Source: Bacillota bacterium (GTDB lineage Bacteria; Bacillota; Clostridia; Peptostreptococcales; Anaerovoracaceae). From it: a stretch of DNA of 6,798 nucleotides. Location: assembly GCA_016283945.1 (NCBI GenBank), contig JAEENW010000220.1, positions 1 to 6,798 on the forward strand, in the 5' to 3' direction. Positions 5,414 through 6,798 of the stretch are shown here, piece after piece (position 1 is the stretch's first letter; every line of letters starts with the position of its first letter). The notes under the pieces are model-generated. The model did no database searches, was not told where the DNA came from, and worked only from the letters and a program-made list of their open reading frames with translations. Both the position numbers and the translations under genes were made by a program.

Positions 5414-6798
5414 TCAATATCTGAAGAGATACTCGACCACGTTGGCCCTGGGACAGCCGGCGTCGACGTCGAACTCTCCGCTGTAGGTGCCGTCGAGCAG
5501 CTTCTCGGACTCTGCCCAGCTCAGGGCGTCTGCCCACCAGGCCCCCTCGCCGGTCTTCCCGGGAGAGCCCACCGCCCTGTAGATGAAGGTCAGTATGTGG
5601 CTGTTCCTGCAGGTGACGTAGGGCGAGAAGGTATGGTCTCCGGTGCCGTCGGTGATCTTGTTCTCGATCGCCCAGAGCACCGGCTTATAGAAGTAGTCGG
5701 AGACGCTCACGTCGTAGAAGGGATTCTCGGTTGTCCTTGGCTCCGGCTCTCCCGCGGCTCTCCACAGGAAGGTCACCACCTGGCCTCTGTTGCATATGCG
5801 GTCGGGGCTGAAGGTGGTCGCGGAGGTTCCGTCGGTCACCTGGGGGCAGGCGTTGTAGGCCCAGTAGACCGCATCGCGGTAGTTGGCGGAATCGGCCACG
5901 TCGGTGAAGGGTATTCCTCCCACGGCGTCGAACATGCGGGCCAGATAGACCTTCTTGTCGGATTTGTAGAAGCTGCCGAAATAGGTGTCGGGGGCTTCTC
6001 CGTTGATCCAGCCCTCGGTCAGGGGGCTGAATGCGTAGCCGTCGGCGGCGTAGAGGAAGACGTCGGGGGAGTAGAACATGCCCTTTACAAAGGCCTCGCC
6101 GGGCTTGACCTCCACCCACTTGTTCACCGACCTGGACTTGGAGGAGCAGCGGTACCAGACCACGGCCTGGCTTGAAGGATCGAGGGCTCCGGCAGGGGCA
6201 GTCTGCACGCTGCACTTAAGATCGGCCGGGGTCGCTCCCTCTCTGGGAGGATCGATGGTGAACCAGACCTGCTCTATCATGCGCTGCTCCCGGGCTTCGC
6301 CCTCCAGAGGGCCGAAGTTGGCGGTTATGCGTATGCGGTTGTCGGAATACTTGACCTTGCTGTAGGTGGTGTCGGAGGGCAGGCCGTTGACGGTGGCGCT
6401 TGCTCCGTCGCTGATGGTGTAGCCTCCCTTTACGTATACGTAGTAATCGACGGAGTAATATTCTCCGGTGCGGAAGAGGGTGTTTTGGTCTTCGATCAGA
6501 TCCCAGGTGCCTTCGGCGTTCTTCCTGAACCAGTAAGTCTTCTCGGTGGACCTGTCGATGCCGCCTGCCCCGTTGTCGCTGACGCTGAAGCTGACGGTAG
6601 CGGGAGTGCTGATGCCCCCTATGGGTTCGCTTATGGTCATGCTGAGGTTTTCGACGACTCCGCCGCTGCTGCCCTCGAGCCAGCCAGATATCACGGCCTT
6701 GTAAGAGCTCTCTTTGGCGCAGAGCCTCGTCGTGATCAGCTGTCCGCTTCCGCTGGCGCTGACGGCGGTCCTGGTCTCATCAAGGTCTTCGGTCGCCC
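5414..6798 (-). CDS. Secreted protein with three C-terminal SLH domains, N-terminus outside the window
   Basis: The reading frame is open from the right edge to the stop at 5414 (460 residues seen). A GTG at 6694 is in frame, but the 34 residues upstream of it (ATEDLDETRTAVSASGSG and onward) read as real protein, so the gene starts beyond the window and a signal peptide is expected there. Two beta-type modules come first (about residues 55-165 and 175-290 of the visible part). They carry 'W..........F..G..Y...V.......GY......ING/VNG' patterns, related in layout to those of the downstream lipoprotein. Three SLH domains follow (295-352, 358-412, 415-460) and end the protein. SLH domains bind pyruvylated secondary cell-wall polymers, so the protein should be displayed on the wall. 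The first gene seen in this operon lies 20 nt before the lipoprotein ATG. The role of its missing N-terminal part, possibly an enzyme or adhesin, cannot be told. Confidence 0.9.
   Translation of the reverse strand, partial: ATEDLDETRTAVSASGSGQLITTRLCAKESSYKAVISGWLEGSSGGVVENLSMTISEPIGGISTPATVSFSVSDNGAGGIDRSTEKTYWFRKNAEGTWDLIEDQNTLFRTGEYYSVDYYVYVKGGYTISDGASATVNGLPSDTTYSKVKYSDNRIRITANFGPLEGEAREQRMIEQVWFTIDPPREGATPADLKCSVQTAPAGALDPSSQAVVWYRCSSKSRSVNKWVEVKPGEAFVKGMFYSPDVFLYAADGYAFSPLTEGWINGEAPDTYFGSFYKSDKKVYLARMFDAVGGIPFTDVADSANYRDAVYWAYNACPQVTDGTSATTFSPDRICNRGQVVTFLWRAAGEPEPRTTENPFYDVSVSDYFYKPVLWAIENKITDGTGDHTFSPYVTCRNSHILTFIYRAVGSPGKTGEGAWWADALSWAESEKLLDGTYSGEFDVDAGCPRANVVEYLFRY
5417..5914 (-). 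other. Three tandem SLH domains at the C-terminus of the surface protein
   Basis: The repeats start at IPFTDVADSANYRDAVYWAY, NPFYDVSVSDYFYKPVLWA and GEGAWWADALSWAESEKLL. Each continues to a glycine turn and a 'DGT...F' segment (TFSPDRICNRGQVV, TFSPYVTCRNSHIL, EFDVDAGCPRANVV). The usual polymer-binding TRAE-type segment appears as NRGQ, RNSH and PRAN, so the middle repeat lacks the conserved arginine position. Confidence 0.9.

Noticed and set aside
5394..5537. A 48-residue Arg-rich extension of the lipoprotein.
   Set aside because: It overlaps the SLH coding sequence in another frame and would bury the lipoprotein signal peptide.
6692..6694. GTG at 6694 as the start of the SLH protein.
   Set aside because: The frame continues upstream to the window edge with protein-like sequence. 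There is no Shine-Dalgarno and no signal peptide at the GTG, although the protein must be exported.
1..6798. CRISPR arrays, insertion sequences, tRNA or rRNA genes.
   Set aside because: Reading both strands I found no spaced direct repeats, transposase motifs, terminal inverted repeats or tRNA-like cloverleaf sequences. The similar modules in the surface proteins are protein-level repeats, not DNA repeats.

Overview
The window looks like chromosome from a strictly anaerobic, G+C-rich, Gram-positive-type bacterium, most likely a Clostridia lineage such as the Oscillospiraceae or Christensenellales neighbourhood. This is inferred from four things: an oxygen-sensitive ribonucleotide reductase (NrdD) with its radical-SAM activase, a two-gene SufC/SufB iron-sulfur system of the kind found in archaea and anaerobic bacteria, C-terminal S-layer homology (SLH) domains with the clostridial 'F-S-P-D...C-x-R' pattern, and a lipoprotein ending in a type I-like dockerin. 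No marker gene allows a firmer assignment. There is no sign of mobile DNA, CRISPR, tRNA or rRNA.

Layout: 1-898 (minus) is the N-terminal 299 codons of nrdD, cut by the window edge. 899-1108 is its control region, with a well-formed promoter, a perfect 10-bp inverted repeat across the -35, and two NrdR-box-like 16-mers spaced 32 bp start to start. 1109-1810 (minus) is nrdG, the activase. 1811-1925 is a divergent promoter region in which the -35 hexamers of the nrdG and suf promoters overlap. 1926-2717 and 2707-3741 (plus) are sufC and sufB, overlapping by 11 nt. 3770-3798 is a bidirectional terminator between convergent units. 3822-5393 (minus) is a lipoprotein with a C-terminal dockerin. 5414-6798 (minus) is the C-terminal part of a secreted protein with three SLH domains; it runs off the right edge.

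How the parts fit: NrdD makes deoxyribonucleotides anaerobically using a glycyl radical installed by NrdG, whose [4Fe-4S] cluster must come from an Fe-S assembly machine. SufC and SufB are the ATPase and scaffold of such a machine and are transcribed divergently from nrdG out of one compact promoter region. The second half is an unrelated cell-surface operon. The SLH protein should sit on wall polymers, the lipoprotein should be fixed to the membrane, and its dockerin could recruit cohesin-bearing partners. Both surface proteins carry similar repeated extracellular beta-type modules.

The most interesting observations are the paired NrdR-type boxes with helical spacing, the shared divergent promoter linking the radical enzyme to Fe-S assembly, and the membrane-anchored dockerin lipoprotein. 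I do not see a clearly new defence or mobile system here.
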